A stretch of 64,000 nt of DNA from Palsa-504 sp963839095 (GCA_963839095.1 CAWIUF010000053.1:124001-188000); one strand, 5' to 3'. Positions 7,627 through 16,775 are shown, counted from the stretch's first letter. Numbers and translations are program-made. The notes: a model not told the origin generated them from the letters alone.

Positions 7627-8595
7627 ATGGAGTACACCCGGCTCGTGAGACCGGTCTGAAGATCAGCCGGCGGCGCTGGGCTGCATGAGCTACGGCGATC
7701 CGACCACCGCGGGCGCGCACGAGTGGGCCCTGGACGACGACGAGGCCCAGCCGTTCTTCCGGCAGGCCATCGAGCTGGGCATCACGTTCTGGGACACCGC
7801 CAACGTCTACCAGGCCGGCACCTCGGAGGAGGTCGTCGGCCGGGCCATCAGGCGGTACTCCCGCCGCGAGGACATCGTGCTGGCCACCAAGGTGCACGGC
7901 AAGATGCACGACGGCCCCGGCGGGCCAGGGCCTGTCCCGCAAGGCGATCCTGGAGCAGATCGACGCCTCGCTGGCCCGGCTCGGCACCGACTACGTCGAC
8001 CTGTACCAGATCCACCGCTTCGACCCGGACACCCCGGTCGAGGAGACGATGGAGGCCCTGCACGACGTCGTCAAGGCCGGCAAGGTCCGCTACCTCGGCG
8101 CGTCATCGATGTACGCGTGGCAGTTCGCCAAGCTGCAGCACGCCGCCGACCTCGGCGGCTGGACCCGGTTCGTGTCCATGCAGAACCAGTACAACCTGCT
8201 GCGCCGCCAGGACGAGCCCGAGCTGATGGCGATGTGCGCCGACATCGGCGTCGGCCTGGTGCCCTACTCCCCGCAGGGCAAGGGCCGCCTGGCCCGCCCG
8301 TGGGGCGAGCAGTCCATCCGCTCCAGCGTCGACCACGTCGTGCAGGCCTTCGACTCGCCCCTGGACGAGCCGGTCGTCAACGCGGTCCAGAAGCTCGCCG
8401 AGGCCCGCGGCGTGACGATGGCCCAGGTCGCGCTGGCCTGGGTGCTGCGCAACCCGGTCGTGTCCGCGCCGATCGTCGGCGCCACCAAGCCGCACCACCT
8501 GCCCGAAGCCGTCGCCGCGCTCGACCTGAAACTGACCGACGACGAGGCCGCGCCTGGAAAAGCCTTACACCAACCAGGGACCGTCCTGGTTCTAA
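7627..8595 (+). pseudogene. Aldo/keto reductase, multiple frameshifts
   Basis: Reading across frames gives a nearly complete aldo/keto reductase of the YajO/Tas-like group: MEYTRL..., LKISR, GCMSYGDPT, the catalytic D-T-A-N-V-Y-Q segment, LATKVHGKMHDGPGG, TDYVDLYQIHRFDP, KVRYLGASSMYAWQFAKLQ, PIVGATKPHHL. These enzymes reduce carbonyls with NADPH. Single-base changes near 7645, 7668, 7924 and 8550 break the frame, several in runs of G or C. The order of motifs is intact, so sequencing error is as likely as decay. The stop at 8595 is nine bases before the SnoaL start, suggesting co-transcription. Confidence 0.82.
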
Positions 8596-8604
8596 GGAGC
8601 AGCG

Positions 8605-9024
8605 ATGACCCCGCAGGAGATCTACCAGGGGTATCTGTGGGCCAGCGCGATGACGCGCAATGCGGACGCGCTGGCCGACCTGTTCGCCGATGACGGCGTG
8701 CTGGAGTCGCCACTGGTTCCGCCGGGCCACGATTACCCCCGGCGGCTGGAGGGACGCGAGCAGATCCGGGCCGAGATGGCGGCGTATTACCAGCGGTCGG
8801 CGACCGCTGCCCAGGCGGCCGGCACCGGCCAGCAACCCGACACCGGCAAGTCCCGGTACGTGCTGCACGCCACCGCCGACCCCGGCGTGTTCATCGTCGA
8901 GATCGACGCCGTTCTCAATGGGCCGGCCGGGTCCACGACGATCCCGCTGGTGCAGATCTTCCGCGTCCGCGACGACAAGATCACCCTGCTGCGTGACTAC
9001 TTCTCCCCCGAGATCGTGAGCTGA
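8605..9024 (+). CDS. SnoaL-like/NTF2-fold protein
   Basis: The 139-residue protein has the cone-shaped NTF2-like fold of the SnoaL group: a helical N-terminus (EIYQGYLWASAMTRNADALA), DLFADDGVLESPLVPPGHDY, a middle helix (GREQIRAEMAAYYQRS) and terminal strands VQIFRVRDDKITLLRDYFSP. A GGAGC site precedes the ATG by a few bases. Family members are small isomerases, cyclases or hydratases, or ligand-binding proteins, and the substrate here is unknown. It sits immediately after the aldo/keto reductase gene and may act on the same metabolite. Confidence 0.82.
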   Translation: MTPQEIYQGYLWASAMTRNADALADLFADDGVLESPLVPPGHDYPRRLEGREQIRAEMAAYYQRSATAAQAAGTGQQPDTGKSRYVLHATADPGVFIVEIDAVLNGPAGSTTIPLVQIFRVRDDKITLLRDYFSPEIVS

Positions 9025-9069
9025 GGCGGGCCGCCCACCCGTTCGGCGCAATGTTTGGGCGCTTTGGCC

Positions 9070-10104
9070 TCAGCCGGCCAGGGCCTCGGCGTAGATCTGG
9101 TCGATGGCGGCGGTGTCCTGTTCGCGCAGGTTGAACATGGTGAAGTGGCCCCAGACGGAGCCGGTCTCGACGAACTTGGCGCCGGGGATGCGCTCGGCGT
9201 CGGCGCTGATGTCCTCGGGCGGGAAGAACAGGTCGCCGGTGAAGGCGACCACGGTGGCGGCCGCGGTGATACGGCCGAGAGCTTCCTCCATGTCGCCGCC
9301 GGCGTTGCGCGAGACATCGGCGGCGCGCCACTTGGCGGCCTGGGTGAGCAGGTTGTTGGGGTCCATGGGGAGGAAGTAGGCCTGCAGGAAGCCCTGGACG
9401 AAGCCGTCGCGGCTGGCGAAGCCGAGCTCGCGCCAGACCTCGCCGCGGTACATCGCGGAGGTGGGGCCCATCAGCGCGAAGGCCTGGGCGTGGCGGCGCA
9501 GGCCGACGTGGACGTCGCTGGAGTCCGCGTAGAAGCCGTTGTTGAAGGCGGGGTCGCTGCGCAGGGCGTCCATGTGCAGGTCGCAGAAGACCGTGCAGTG
9601 GTCGGGATTCTTGGCGGTGGCGGCGAAGGGCACGGCGCGCTTGAGGGCGTCGGGGTAGCGGACGGCCCATTCCAGGGTCTGCTGGCCGCCCATCGACCAG
9701 CCGCTGACCATGGCCAGCTGCTCGATGCCGAAGTGCTCGGTGACCAGCTGGTGCTGGGCCCGGACGTCGTCGGAGATGGCGACCAGGGGGAACGCGCCGC
9801 GGTCGAACGGGGGCGGGGTGTTGCTGGGCGAGGAGGAGAAGCCGTCGCCGAACTGGGCCGGGAGGATGAAGAAGTACCTTTCCGGGTCCAGCGGGCGGCC
9901 TGCGCCGACGTAGGCGGTCATGAACGCGGCGGTGCCGGTGTACATGTGCGGCAGCAGGATCGCGTTGTCCTTGGCGTCGTTGAGGGTGCCGATGGTCTTA
10001 TAAGCGAGCTTGGCCTCGGGGAGGATGAAGCCGCTGGCCAGCTCGAAGTTGCCCAGGTCCAGGTAGTCGTGCGGGCCGTGGACCTCTTCGGTGTAGTAGC
10101 TCAT
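9070..10104 (-). CDS. MetX-like alpha/beta hydrolase
   Basis: I place the start at the ATG giving MSYYTEEVHGPHDYLDLGNF, preceded by GGGAAGGGAG; a longer frame exists upstream. The 344 residues match the homoserine O-acetyltransferase-like branch of alpha/beta hydrolases: LAYKTIGTLND, the nucleophile elbow GWSMGGQQ, the Asp-containing strand FTGDLFFPPED and the terminal GSVWGHF with the catalytic His. True MetX proteins are slightly longer, and this family also holds uncharacterised acyltransferases and hydrolases, so homoserine is not assured. A broken tetR-type gene lies upstream on the same strand. Confidence 0.78.
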   Translation of the reverse strand: MSYYTEEVHGPHDYLDLGNFELASGFILPEAKLAYKTIGTLNDAKDNAILLPHMYTGTAAFMTAYVGAGRPLDPERYFFILPAQFGDGFSSSPSNTPPPFDRGAFPLVAISDDVRAQHQLVTEHFGIEQLAMVSGWSMGGQQTLEWAVRYPDALKRAVPFAATAKNPDHCTVFCDLHMDALRSDPAFNNGFYADSSDVHVGLRRHAQAFALMGPTSAMYRGEVWRELGFASRDGFVQGFLQAYFLPMDPNNLLTQAAKWRAADVSRNAGGDMEEALGRITAAATVVAFTGDLFFPPEDISADAERIPGAKFVETGSVWGHFTMFNLREQDTAAIDQIYAEALAG

Positions 10105-10149
10105 GCGCGGCTCCCTTCCCTGGCCGGTTTGGACGAGATGTACCACGGG

Positions 10150-10726
10150 TCAGTGACCGGCGTCCACGGTGAGGGCCGCCTGCAGTTCCGCGAGGGTGCC
10201 GAGGATGATCTCGGCGAGCAGGCGGTCGCCGTCGCTGGTCGAGCCACTCGTCGAGCGCCACGTAGAGCAGGGTGACGCTGATCTCGGCGAGCAGGGTGGC
10301 CGTCACTGGTGGCGGTGCCGCGGCCGACGAAGCCGGCCCTGATCGCGTCGCGCAAGGCGGCGCGCTTGCGCAGGTCCCGCTCGCGGAGCGTCGTCGGAGC
10401 GGACGATGGCGCGCCGCTCGGCGGATGTCCTCCGCCGCCCCTCGAAGCGGGTCTCGGCGACAGTCTTCAGGCCGCCGGTGATCAGCGTCACCGGGTCCAG
10501 CGCGACGCGGCGCTTCCGCGATGAGACGGGTGGCGAAGGCGTGGATCTCGTCGCCGCCGAAGAGCACTTCGCGCTTGTCGGCGAAGTGCCGGAAGAACGT
10601 GCGGGTGGTGAGGCCGGCCCGGGCGGTGATCTGCGGCACCGTCGTCGCGGCGAACCCTGCTGCGGTGAACAGCTCGATGGCCGCGCGCTCCAGGCGCTGG
10701 CGCGCGTCCGGCTGCCATCTGCTCAC
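10150..10726 (-). pseudogene. TetR-family regulator, frameshifted
   Basis: The N-terminal DNA-binding domain is intact from a GTG at 10726: QRLERAAIELFTAAGFAATT, VPQITARAGLTTRTFFRHF, ADKREVLFGGDE. After IAEA, near 10500, the frame is lost. Pieces of the ligand-binding domain (TLITGGLKTVAETRFEGRR, LRDAIRAGFVGRG, ISVTLLYVALDEWLDQ) appear in other frames down to a stop at 10150. At least three indels are needed. Two palindromic operators lie just upstream, between it and the divergent dehydrogenase gene, as expected for an autoregulated divergent pair. Confidence 0.75.
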
Positions 10727-10740
10727 GCCCCGCAGTCTAA

Positions 10741-10796
10741 GTGATGACACGTCGATGTCGTCATGCGTGTAGGGTGATGACATGCGGTGTCATCAC
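10741..10796. promoter_or_regulatory. TetR-type operators, two copies
   Basis: Positions 10774-10796 form a perfect inverted repeat with 9-base arms, GTGATGACA and TGTCATCAC, separated by five bases. A second copy at 10741-10766 has GTGATGACA followed by TGTCGTCAT, with one mismatch. They fill the gap between the tetR-like gene and the divergent dehydrogenase. The size and symmetry suit a TetR dimer, so binding would control both genes. Confidence 0.72.
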
Positions 10797-10829
10797 TGGC
10801 GGCGTGCGGCTGCCGAATGGAGCTGGACG

Positions 10830-11955
10830 ATGGGGACTGAGGTCTGGATTCTGGGCGGCACCGGGCGCAGCGCTCGCGCGATCGCGGCCGAACTGGTGAG
10901 CCGGGGTGTGCGCCGGTGCTGGTCGGGCGGGATGCCGCTCGCCTGCCGGGCCGCCGCCGCGGCAGGCGCGGCCGGTAGCCGGACGGTGGTCGCGGCGTCG
11001 GTCGAGGCGATGACGGCCGAGATCCGGCGGCAGCAGCCGGCCGTGGTCATCAACACGATCGGGCCCGTTCACCGCGACGGCGTCGCCGGTCGCGCGGCGT
11101 GCCTGGGCGGGCAGCGACTACGTGGACCTGGCCAACGACGTGGCCGCCGTGTCGCGCTGCTGGGCATGAACGACGCGGCGGCCGCGCCGGCCGCACCCTG
11201 GTGACGGGGGCCGGGTTCGGCGTGACGGCGACCGAGAGCGTGGTGGTCAGGCTGTGCGAAGGGCGTCCGGCGCCCGCCCGGGTCCGGGTGGACATGGTGC
11301 CCTCGCTGGCGATGGAGGCCGGGACCATCGGCGAGGCCCTGGCCGGGACGATCCTCGAAGGCCTCCCGGGGGTCGACGGCGGCGGGCGGTACGCAGGGGC
11401 GCCGCTACTGCGGGCGGGCGGCTGGCGGCGGCCCGGATGGGCGGCGACGCGGCTCGCCTCACCTTGCCGGACGGCTCGCAGGTCACGACCGCGGGCATGC
11501 CGCTCGGCGAGCTCGATCGCGGCGCAGCGGGCCAGCGGGGCGCCGTCCGTGATCGCGGCGTCGAGTGAGGCCCCGAGTTCGCCGGTCGTCCGGGTGCTGC
11601 TGCCGCTGGTGACCGCGCTGCTGGCGATCGGGCCGGTGCGGGCGTTCGCCATGCGCCGGCTGGCCGCGGGTGAAGCTCAAGGCGCGCGAGCGGCCGCGCG
11701 CGCACTCCTGGGGGCACGCCCGGCGTGGAGTGGGCCGACGGCACCGTCGCGGGAGGGCTGGCTGCGGGTCGGCGAGGCGCAGGCCTACACCGGCGCGGTG
11801 CCCGCCGAGGTGGCCCGCCGCCTGCTGGCGGGTGAGGGCCGGCCGGGCGCCTGCACGCCGGCCGCCCTGTTCGGGTCCTCGCTGGCCGAGGCTGCGGCGG
11901 CGAGTACCTCATCGAGGACGGGCCCGGTCAGCTCCGGGAGGGGACGCCCGGATAG
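10830..11955 (+). pseudogene. Saccharopine dehydrogenase-like oxidoreductase, frameshifted
   Basis: The frame opens with a Rossmann nucleotide site (MGTEVWILGGTGRSARAIAA), followed by VVAASVEAMTAEIRRQQPAV and VINTIGP. Further conserved pieces appear in other frames: GMNDAAAAAGRTLVTGAGFG, VDMVPSLAMEAGTIGEAL, SPVVRVLLPLVTALLAIGPV, EGWLRVGEAQAYTGAVPAEV and a C-terminal EYLIEDGPG with a stop at 11955. This is the saccharopine dehydrogenase NADP-binding family, which in actinomycetes includes trans-acting enoyl reductases. At least five single-base changes interrupt it. The real lysine-pathway enzyme is unlikely, and the substrate is unknown. Confidence 0.68.
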
Positions 11956-12022
11956 GTCCGCCGCCTGACATTCCGGGGGGTCGCGTCGTCGGACTGGTAC
12001 CGACTACTCACCAGGAGGCACC

Positions 12023-12652
12023 ATGACGACCCCGATGGCCGCCGATCTGTTCGCTGCCCCAGCGTCCGCGGAGCGGCTGGAGCGGACCGCCGCGGCGCTA
12101 TCGGCGCACGGCTTTACCGTCGAGATCCTCGACGACGCGGCGGCCGCGCGCGCCCGCGTCAAGGACCTGATCCCCGACGGTGCCAGCGTGTTCACCGGGG
12201 CCAGCGAGACCCTGCGGCTGTCCGGCATCGAGGAGGACATCAACGCCAGCGGGCGGTACGACGCCATCCGGCCGCGGGTGCTGGCCATGGACCGCGCTAC
12301 CGAGGCCGACGAGATCCGGCGGCTGAGCGCCAGCCCGGACGTCGAGATGGGCAGCGTCGCCGCGGTCACCGAGACCGGGTCCCTGGTGATCGCGTCGGCC
12401 AGCGGGAGCCAGCTGCCCGGCTACGCGGGTGGCGCCGCTCGCGCGATCTGGATCGTCGGGGCGCAGAAGATCGTGCCTGACCTGGACACGGCGCTGCGGC
12501 GAGTCGAGGAGCACTGCCTGCCGCTGGAAGACGCCCGGGCGCGGGTGGCCTACGGTTACCCCAGCGCCGTCAACCGGCTGCTCATCCTCAACGCGGAGTA
12601 CCTGCCCGGGCGCGGCACCGTCCTGCTGCTGCGCGAGGCCATCGGCTTCTGA
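12023..12652 (+). CDS. LUD-domain protein
   Basis: The intact 209-residue protein belongs to the LUD (LutC/YkgG) family: an N-terminal helix (ERLERTAAALSAHGFTVEIL), VKDLIPDGASVFTGASETL, SVAAVTETGSLVIASASGSQ, GGAARAIWIVGAQKIVPDLD and a C-terminal NRLLILNAEY. In LutABC this fold supports L-lactate oxidation, but no lutA or lutB is nearby, so a role in lactate use is doubtful. A GGAGGCACC site precedes the ATG. It stands between two damaged loci but is itself undamaged. Confidence 0.82.
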   Translation: MTTPMAADLFAAPASAERLERTAAALSAHGFTVEILDDAAAARARVKDLIPDGASVFTGASETLRLSGIEEDINASGRYDAIRPRVLAMDRATEADEIRRLSASPDVEMGSVAAVTETGSLVIASASGSQLPGYAGGAARAIWIVGAQKIVPDLDTALRRVEEHCLPLEDARARVAYGYPSAVNRLLILNAEYLPGRGTVLLLREAIGF

Positions 12653-12694
12653 GGCCTCGGGTCGCGGGGTCGCGGATCGGGCGCCCGGCCGGCT

Positions 12695-13507
12695 TTAGGC
12701 GGGGCGGGCGTAGCGGGCGGTGGCGAGCGGGACGAAGACGGCGAGGAGCAGGGCGGTCCAGGCCAGCGAGGCGGTCACGGGGTGCTCGAGCGGCCAGGCG
12801 CCTGCGGGGGCTTGCGGGGTTGCCGAACAGCTGGCGGGACGCGGCGGCCAGGGCGCTGATGGGGTTCCAGTCGGCGATGACGCGCAGCCAGGCCGGGCAT
12901 GCCGGCGGTGGGCACGAACACGTTGGACAGCGTGGTGAGGGGGAAGACCAGGATGGAAGCCTGCGCCGCCGTCTCCTCCTTGCCGATGACCAGGCCGAGG
13001 TAGATGCCGACCCAGGTCGCGGCGAACTGGAACGCGACCAGCAGGGCCAGCGCCGCCACCGCGTCGGCGGCGCCGCGCTCGATCCTCCATCCCACCGCCA
13101 GCCCGCACAGGGCCATCAGGACGAAGCTCGCTAGCCCGTAGATGGCGGTCGCGGCGGCCTGCCCGAAAGGAACCGCCGAACGGGTGATTGGCAACGACCG
13201 GAACCGGTCCACCACACCGCGGGTGCTGTCGCGGGCCGCCGCGATCATCGATGGCAAGACGTTGGCCGCGATCATGGCGAACAGGCCGGAGACCAGGTAG
13301 GCGCGGTAGTTGCCGCCGCCGGGGACCGAGATGGCGCTGCCGAAGATGTAGCCGAAGATGATCGACCAGGGCGACCGGCGCGCCCAGCGTCAGCACGATC
13401 CCGGCCGGGTCATGCCGGAGCTTGAGGAGCAGGCGTTCGGCTGCGGCCAGGCCGTCGCCGATGGGGTGCGAAGTGGCCGCCGGGGCGGCTGGCGGGGCGG
13501 TGCTCAT
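12695..13507 (-). CDS. ABC-2 type permease (DrrB-like), frameshifted
   Basis: The start MSTAPPAAPAATSHPIGDGL leads to a DrrB/ABC-2 membrane subunit with about six helices. The best-preserved stretch reads IAANVLPSMIAAARDSTRGV, DRFRSLPITRSAVPFGQAAA and VFPLTTLSNVFVPTAGMP, the last being the conserved ABC-2 loop. The C-terminus (ASLAWTALLLAVFVPLATAR) returns in the first frame. Indels near 13365, 12895 and 12815 break it, in short homopolymers. Its ATG overlaps the ATPase stop (ATGA), so both form one exporter. The substrate is probably a drug or secondary metabolite. Confidence 0.78.
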   Translation of the reverse strand: MSTAPPAAPAATSHPIGDGLAAAERLLLKLRHDPAGIVLTLGAPVALVDHLRLHLRQRHLGPRRRQLPRLPGLRPVRHDRGQRLAIDDRGGPRQHPRCGGPVPVVANHPFGGSFRAGRRDRHLRASELRPDGPVRAGGGMEDRARRRRRGGGAGPAGRVPVRRDLGRHLPRPGHRQGGDGGAGFHPGLPPHHAVQRVRAHRRHARPGCASSPTGTPSAPWPPRPASCSATPQAPAGAWPLEHPVTASLAWTALLLAVFVPLATARYARPA

Positions 13508-14455
13508 GCCGCCGCCTCCTGCTCGGCCAGGCCGCCGGTGCGGTCGAGGAAGACCTCGTCCAGGGTGGGGCGGCGCAGGCTGACGTCCTCGGCGGCCACG
13601 CCGGCCGCGTCGAGCTGCCGGACCAGCTCGGGCAGGGTGACCGCGCCCGCGGTCACCGGGGTGCTCAGCCGCCGCCGGTCGGTGTCGATGGCCGGCGGGT
13701 GCTGGGTCAGGTGCTGGACGACGGCGGCGGCCGCGGGCAGGTCGCGCGGGTCGGCCACCACCACGTCGATGCGGCTGCCGAGGGTGTCCTTGAGGGCGTC
13801 GGGCGTGCCCTGGGCCACCGCCCGGCCCTGGTCGATGATCACGATCTGGCTGGCGAGGTGGTCGGCCTCGTCCAGGTACTGGGTGGTCAGCAAGATGGTC
13901 GTGCCGTTGCTGGCCAGCGCCCGGATGGCGGACCAGATCCCGGCCCGGCTGCGCGGGTCCAGGCCGGTGGTCGGCTCGTCCAGGAACAGCACTTCTGGCG
14001 GCACGATCAGGCTGGCCACCACGTCCAGGCGGCGGCGCATGCCGCCGGACCACGTCTTGACCAGGCGGTCCCCCGCGTCGGCGAGGCCGAACTGCTCCAG
14101 CAGTTCCGTTGCTCGGTTTCGGGCGTTCGTTCCGGCCCAGGTGATGCATAAGGCCCAGGATGAACAGGTTCTCGCGGCCGGTCAGGTCGTCGTCGACGGC
14201 CGCGTGCTGGCCGGCCAGGCCGATCAGCTCGCGGACCTTCCTGGGTTCACGGGTCACGTCGTGGCCGGCGACGGTGGCCGTGCCGGCGTCCGGGCGGGTG
14301 AGCGTGGCCAGGATGCGGACGGCGGTGGTCTTGCCCGCGCCGTTCGGACCGAGGAGGGCGCACACGCTGCCGGGGGGCACGCTCAGGTCCAGGCCATCCA
14401 GGGCTTTTACCTTGCCGAAGGCCTTGCCCAGGCCGACGGCTTCGATCACGGTCAC
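13504..14455 (-). CDS. ABC transporter ATPase (DrrA-like), one frameshift
   Basis: From a GTG at 14455 with GGAGG upstream, the protein reads MTVIEAVGLGKAFGKVKALD and has Walker A GPNGAGKTT. After LGRNE (near 14128) a one-base shift is needed to continue into SGGMRRRLDVVASL (signature), VLFLDEPTTGLDPRS (Walker B) and TTQYLDEADHLA with the H-loop position replaced by Gln, as is usual in DrrA proteins. The C-terminal VSLRRPTLDEVFLDRTG is the DrrA-specific tail. It energises the permease encoded just downstream. Two GTACTTAGTAC repeats upstream suggest control by a TetR-type regulator, perhaps the one at 15555. Confidence 0.85.
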
Positions 14456-14467
14456 CGTATTACCTCC

Positions 14468-14492
14468 GTACTTAGTACGACGTACTTAGTAC
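14468..14492. promoter_or_regulatory. Twin GTACTTAGTAC operator of the ABC genes
   Basis: GTACTTAGTAC occurs at 14468-14478 and again at 14482-14492, a 14-base period. The pair lies immediately before the ribosome-binding site of the DrrA-like gene. It also supplies the TAA that ends the oxidoreductase frame. The spacing suits two regulator dimers side by side. The TetR-family protein at 15555 is the nearest candidate. Confidence 0.6.
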
Positions 14493-14978
14493 CAAGTTAT
14501 GTGACGGGAGGCGTTGGCGGCAAGCAAAGGAGAAGCCTTGGGTCATGACGGACAGGACGCTGACCCCGCCGAGGTTGGTCATGCGGTTGCGGAACGGGTT
14601 GCCCTTGGCGTGGGGCAGCTCCTCGTACATCACGCCCTTGGTCAGCACGCGGTCGAGGAAGCCCTTGGTAGCGGCGGGCATCGCCTCCCACCAGATGGGA
14701 AAGACGAACGCCAGGTGCCCGGCGGCGAGCAGCCGCCGCTGATAATCCAGCACCAGCGGGTCGACGGCCCGGCCCTGCCGCCAGGCGACCAGGTCCTCGC
14801 GGGTCATGGCCGGGCGGAAGCCGTCGGCGGCGAGGTCGATCAGGTCGACCTCGTGCCCGGCGGCCTGGGCGCCGCGGACGGCGGCCGCGGCCACCGCGGC
14901 GGAGAAGCTGCGCTGGTGCGGCACGTTGTCGGCCGAGTCGATCGTGTACGGGTGATCCAGTACGACCAGGACTTTCAT
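14472..14978 (-). CDS. NAD(P)H-dependent oxidoreductase, C-terminus truncated
   Basis: From the ATG at 14978 the protein reads MKVLVVLDHPYTIDSADNVP and follows the flavodoxin-like NAD(P)H quinone oxidoreductase (MdaB/NQO1-like) fold: a Ser-rich FMN loop after HP, HEVDLIDLAADGFRPAM, FVFPIWWEAMPAATKGFLDR, then VSVLSVMTQG. The family is usually 190 residues or more, whereas this frame stops at 168 residues inside the ABC operator, so the end is lost by deletion or frameshift. It is divergent from a MarR-family gene with two GTTG-N6-CAAC sites between, a common arrangement for quinone or electrophile detoxification. Confidence 0.75.
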   Translation of the reverse strand: MKVLVVLDHPYTIDSADNVPHQRSFSAAVAAAAVRGAQAAGHEVDLIDLAADGFRPAMTREDLVAWRQGRAVDPLVLDYQRRLLAAGHLAFVFPIWWEAMPAATKGFLDRVLTKGVMYEELPHAKGNPFRNRMTNLGGVSVLSVMTQGFSFACRQRLPSHNLVLSTSY

Positions 14979-15004
14979 AGGTAGGCCGCTCCTTGTTCGT
15001 GTTG

Positions 15005-15033
15005 GTTGCAAATACAACGGTTGCATAGACAAC
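15005..15033. promoter_or_regulatory. MarR-type operator pair
   Basis: Two copies of a 14-base imperfect palindrome, GTTGCAAATACAAC (15005-15018) and GTTGCATAGACAAC (15020-15033), lie one base apart between the oxidoreductase and the marR-like gene. The consensus GTTGCANANACAAC resembles sites bound by MarR dimers. Their position supports repression of both genes by the adjacent regulator. Confidence 0.65.
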
Positions 15034-15068
15034 TGTTGGCTGTCAAACGCTTCGGCTATGCTCCGGGT

Positions 15069-15558
15069 ATGGGAGAGAGCGAGCGGCCTGGCGCGGGTCC
15101 GGGAGAGAACCACCTGCCCGACGCGCTGCCGGACGATCTGGCGACCCTGTGGTACCTGATCCGCCGGGTGGCCGACTTGATGAACCGGCAGGGAGAGGCG
15201 CTGTTCCGGCGCGAGCTCGGGATCTCGCTGGGCCAGTTCCTGGTGCTCTCGGTCGTGGACGCGCACCCCGGCCCGCTCAGCCAGCAGGCGGTCGCCGACC
15301 GGGTCGGGCTCACCAAGGGCAGCGTCAGCCGCCAGATCGATCACGCCGTCGCCGCGGGCCTGATGACCGTGCGGGTCGCCTCGCACACCCGCCGCGAGAA
15401 CGCCGTTGCCCTGACCGAGGCGGGCACCGCGCTCGTCCGCCGGGGCGACGCGCTCATCGAGGCCGACCGCGACCGCGATGCTGGACGCGATCGACCCGGA
15501 GGAATTCACGGCCGCGGTTCACGTCCTCGGCGGCCTGATGCGGGCGCTGGAGTCATGA
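15069..15558 (+). CDS. MarR-family regulator, frameshift near C-terminus
   Basis: The frame starts MGESERPGAGPGENHLPDAL and contains a full MarR winged-helix domain: LWYLIRRVADLMNRQGEALF, LGISLGQFLVLSVVDAHPGP, LSQQAVADRVGLTKGSVSRQ and the wing RVASHTRRENAVALTEAG. A single-base shift near 15470 is needed to reach the terminal helix LDAIDPEEFTAAVHVLGGLM and the stop at 15558. That stop overlaps the next ATG (ATGA). It probably represses itself and the divergent oxidoreductase through the paired sites at 15005-15033. Confidence 0.83.
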
Positions 15559-16211
15559 GCGAGTCGCCCGGGGCGGCGCGGCGGCGGGGACCGCGGCCGC
15601 GGCATACGCGGCAGGAGGTGGTCCGGGCCGCGGTGGCGCTGGCCGACGACGAGGGGCTCGAGGCGGTGACGATCCGCGCGGTCGCGCGGCGGCTCGGGAC
15701 CGGCGTGATGTCGCTGTACAGCTATGTGCCGGACAAGCAGACGCTGGTCTACGACATGGTGGAGGAGGTCAGCGGCGAGCTCGAGCTGCCCGAGCCCGGC
15801 GGTGACTGGCGGGCCGACATGCACCTGCTGGCCGGGGAGCAGCGGGCGCTGCTGAACCGCCACCCGTGGCTGATCGACGCGACCTCGCACCTGCAGCCGC
15901 TCGGCCCCGGCACCCTGGCCGTGCTGGAGTTCGCCCTCGGCGCGCTGGAGCCCACCGGGCTGCCCGCCGGAGCCCGGCTGGAGGCGTTCGCGATGGTCAA
16001 CGGGTTCGTCCTGGCCATCGTCCGGACCGAACGCGCCGCCGTCCCCGATCCGGCCCAGGCCGCCGCCCAGGTCGCGCGGCTGCAGGAACTGCTGGCCACC
16101 GGGCAGTACCCGCGGTTCGCCGCCGCCCTGGCGGAAGGCGGCCCGGCGGTCGATCCGGCCGCCCAGTTCGGTCAGCTTCTCGACCGGATCCTGGACGGCC
16201 TGATCGGCCCG
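15555..16211 (+). CDS. TetR-family regulator, end uncertain
   Basis: The gene starts in an ATGA overlap with the MarR stop. It encodes RRRGPRPRHTRQEVVRAAVA, then IRAVARRLGTGVMSLYSYVP and DKQTLVYDMVEEVSGE, a TetR DNA-binding domain, and a TetR_C-type ligand domain ending near ILDGLIG. No stop occurs there. The frame stays open to 17042, reading antisense through the DUF1707 gene as a low-complexity Val/Pro tail, so I give the end of recognisable homology. A lost stop or small indel is the likely cause. It may control the DrrAB-type exporter. Confidence 0.8.
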
Positions 16212-16217
16212 GTTGCG

Positions 16218-16775
16218 TTACCGGCGCCGGTCCTGGTCCCAGCGCTGGTCGCGGTCCCAGTGCCGGTCGTAGTGCCGGTCGCGGTCGTGGTGGTGCCGGT
16301 CGTGGTCGTGGTCGTGGTAGTGCCGGTCGTGGTGGTGGTGCCGATGCCGGTCGTGGTGGTGGCCGCCGAGGAGGCCGCGGACGATGAGAAGCACGAGGAT
16401 GACGGGCCCGAGGCCGATCACGAAGGGGTGGCCGCTGACGATGCCGCCCAGCACGACGGCGGCCAGGATCACGACGGGCACCACCAGCGCGGGGTGGAAC
16501 CGGGCAGGCGAGGAGCTGGCGGGAGACAGGGCGGGCCCGGCGGGCTGCGAGGCGGGCCCGGCCATGGCCGACGGCTTGCGCGGCAGGTCGGTGAACAGCT
16601 CGGCCAGGTCCCCGGCGGTGCGGGCCTTGAGGGCCAGGCTCATCCGCTCCTCGTGCTCGTCGGCGGTGAGCCGCCCGGCCTGGAAGTGCTCGCTCAGCTC
16701 GGCGAGGGCCCGGTCGCGGTCGGCATCGGATACCCGCAGCCCGCTGGGCTGGGAGTCTTGGGCGGCGGTGCTCAT
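16218..16775 (-). CDS. DUF1707 membrane protein with His/Asp-rich tail
   Basis: The 185-residue protein opens with the DUF1707 signature (RVSDADRDRALAELSEHFQA, GRLTADEHEERMSLALKART, DLAELFTDLP), a short helical domain common in actinomycetes. Two hydrophobic segments follow (HPALVVPVVILAAVVLGGIV and FVIGLGPVILVLLIVRGLLG). The last 45 or so residues are almost only His, Asp, Arg and Tyr, in HHHDRHRHHHHD-like repeats, which could bind metal ions such as zinc or nickel. DUF1707 proteins are often membrane-associated and of unknown function. Its 143-base upstream gap holds no clear motif. Confidence 0.85.
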   Translation of the reverse strand: MSTAAQDSQPSGLRVSDADRDRALAELSEHFQAGRLTADEHEERMSLALKARTAGDLAELFTDLPRKPSAMAGPASQPAGPALSPASSSPARFHPALVVPVVILAAVVLGGIVSGHPFVIGLGPVILVLLIVRGLLGGHHHDRHRHHHHDRHYHDHDHDRHHHDRDRHYDRHWDRDQRWDQDRRR

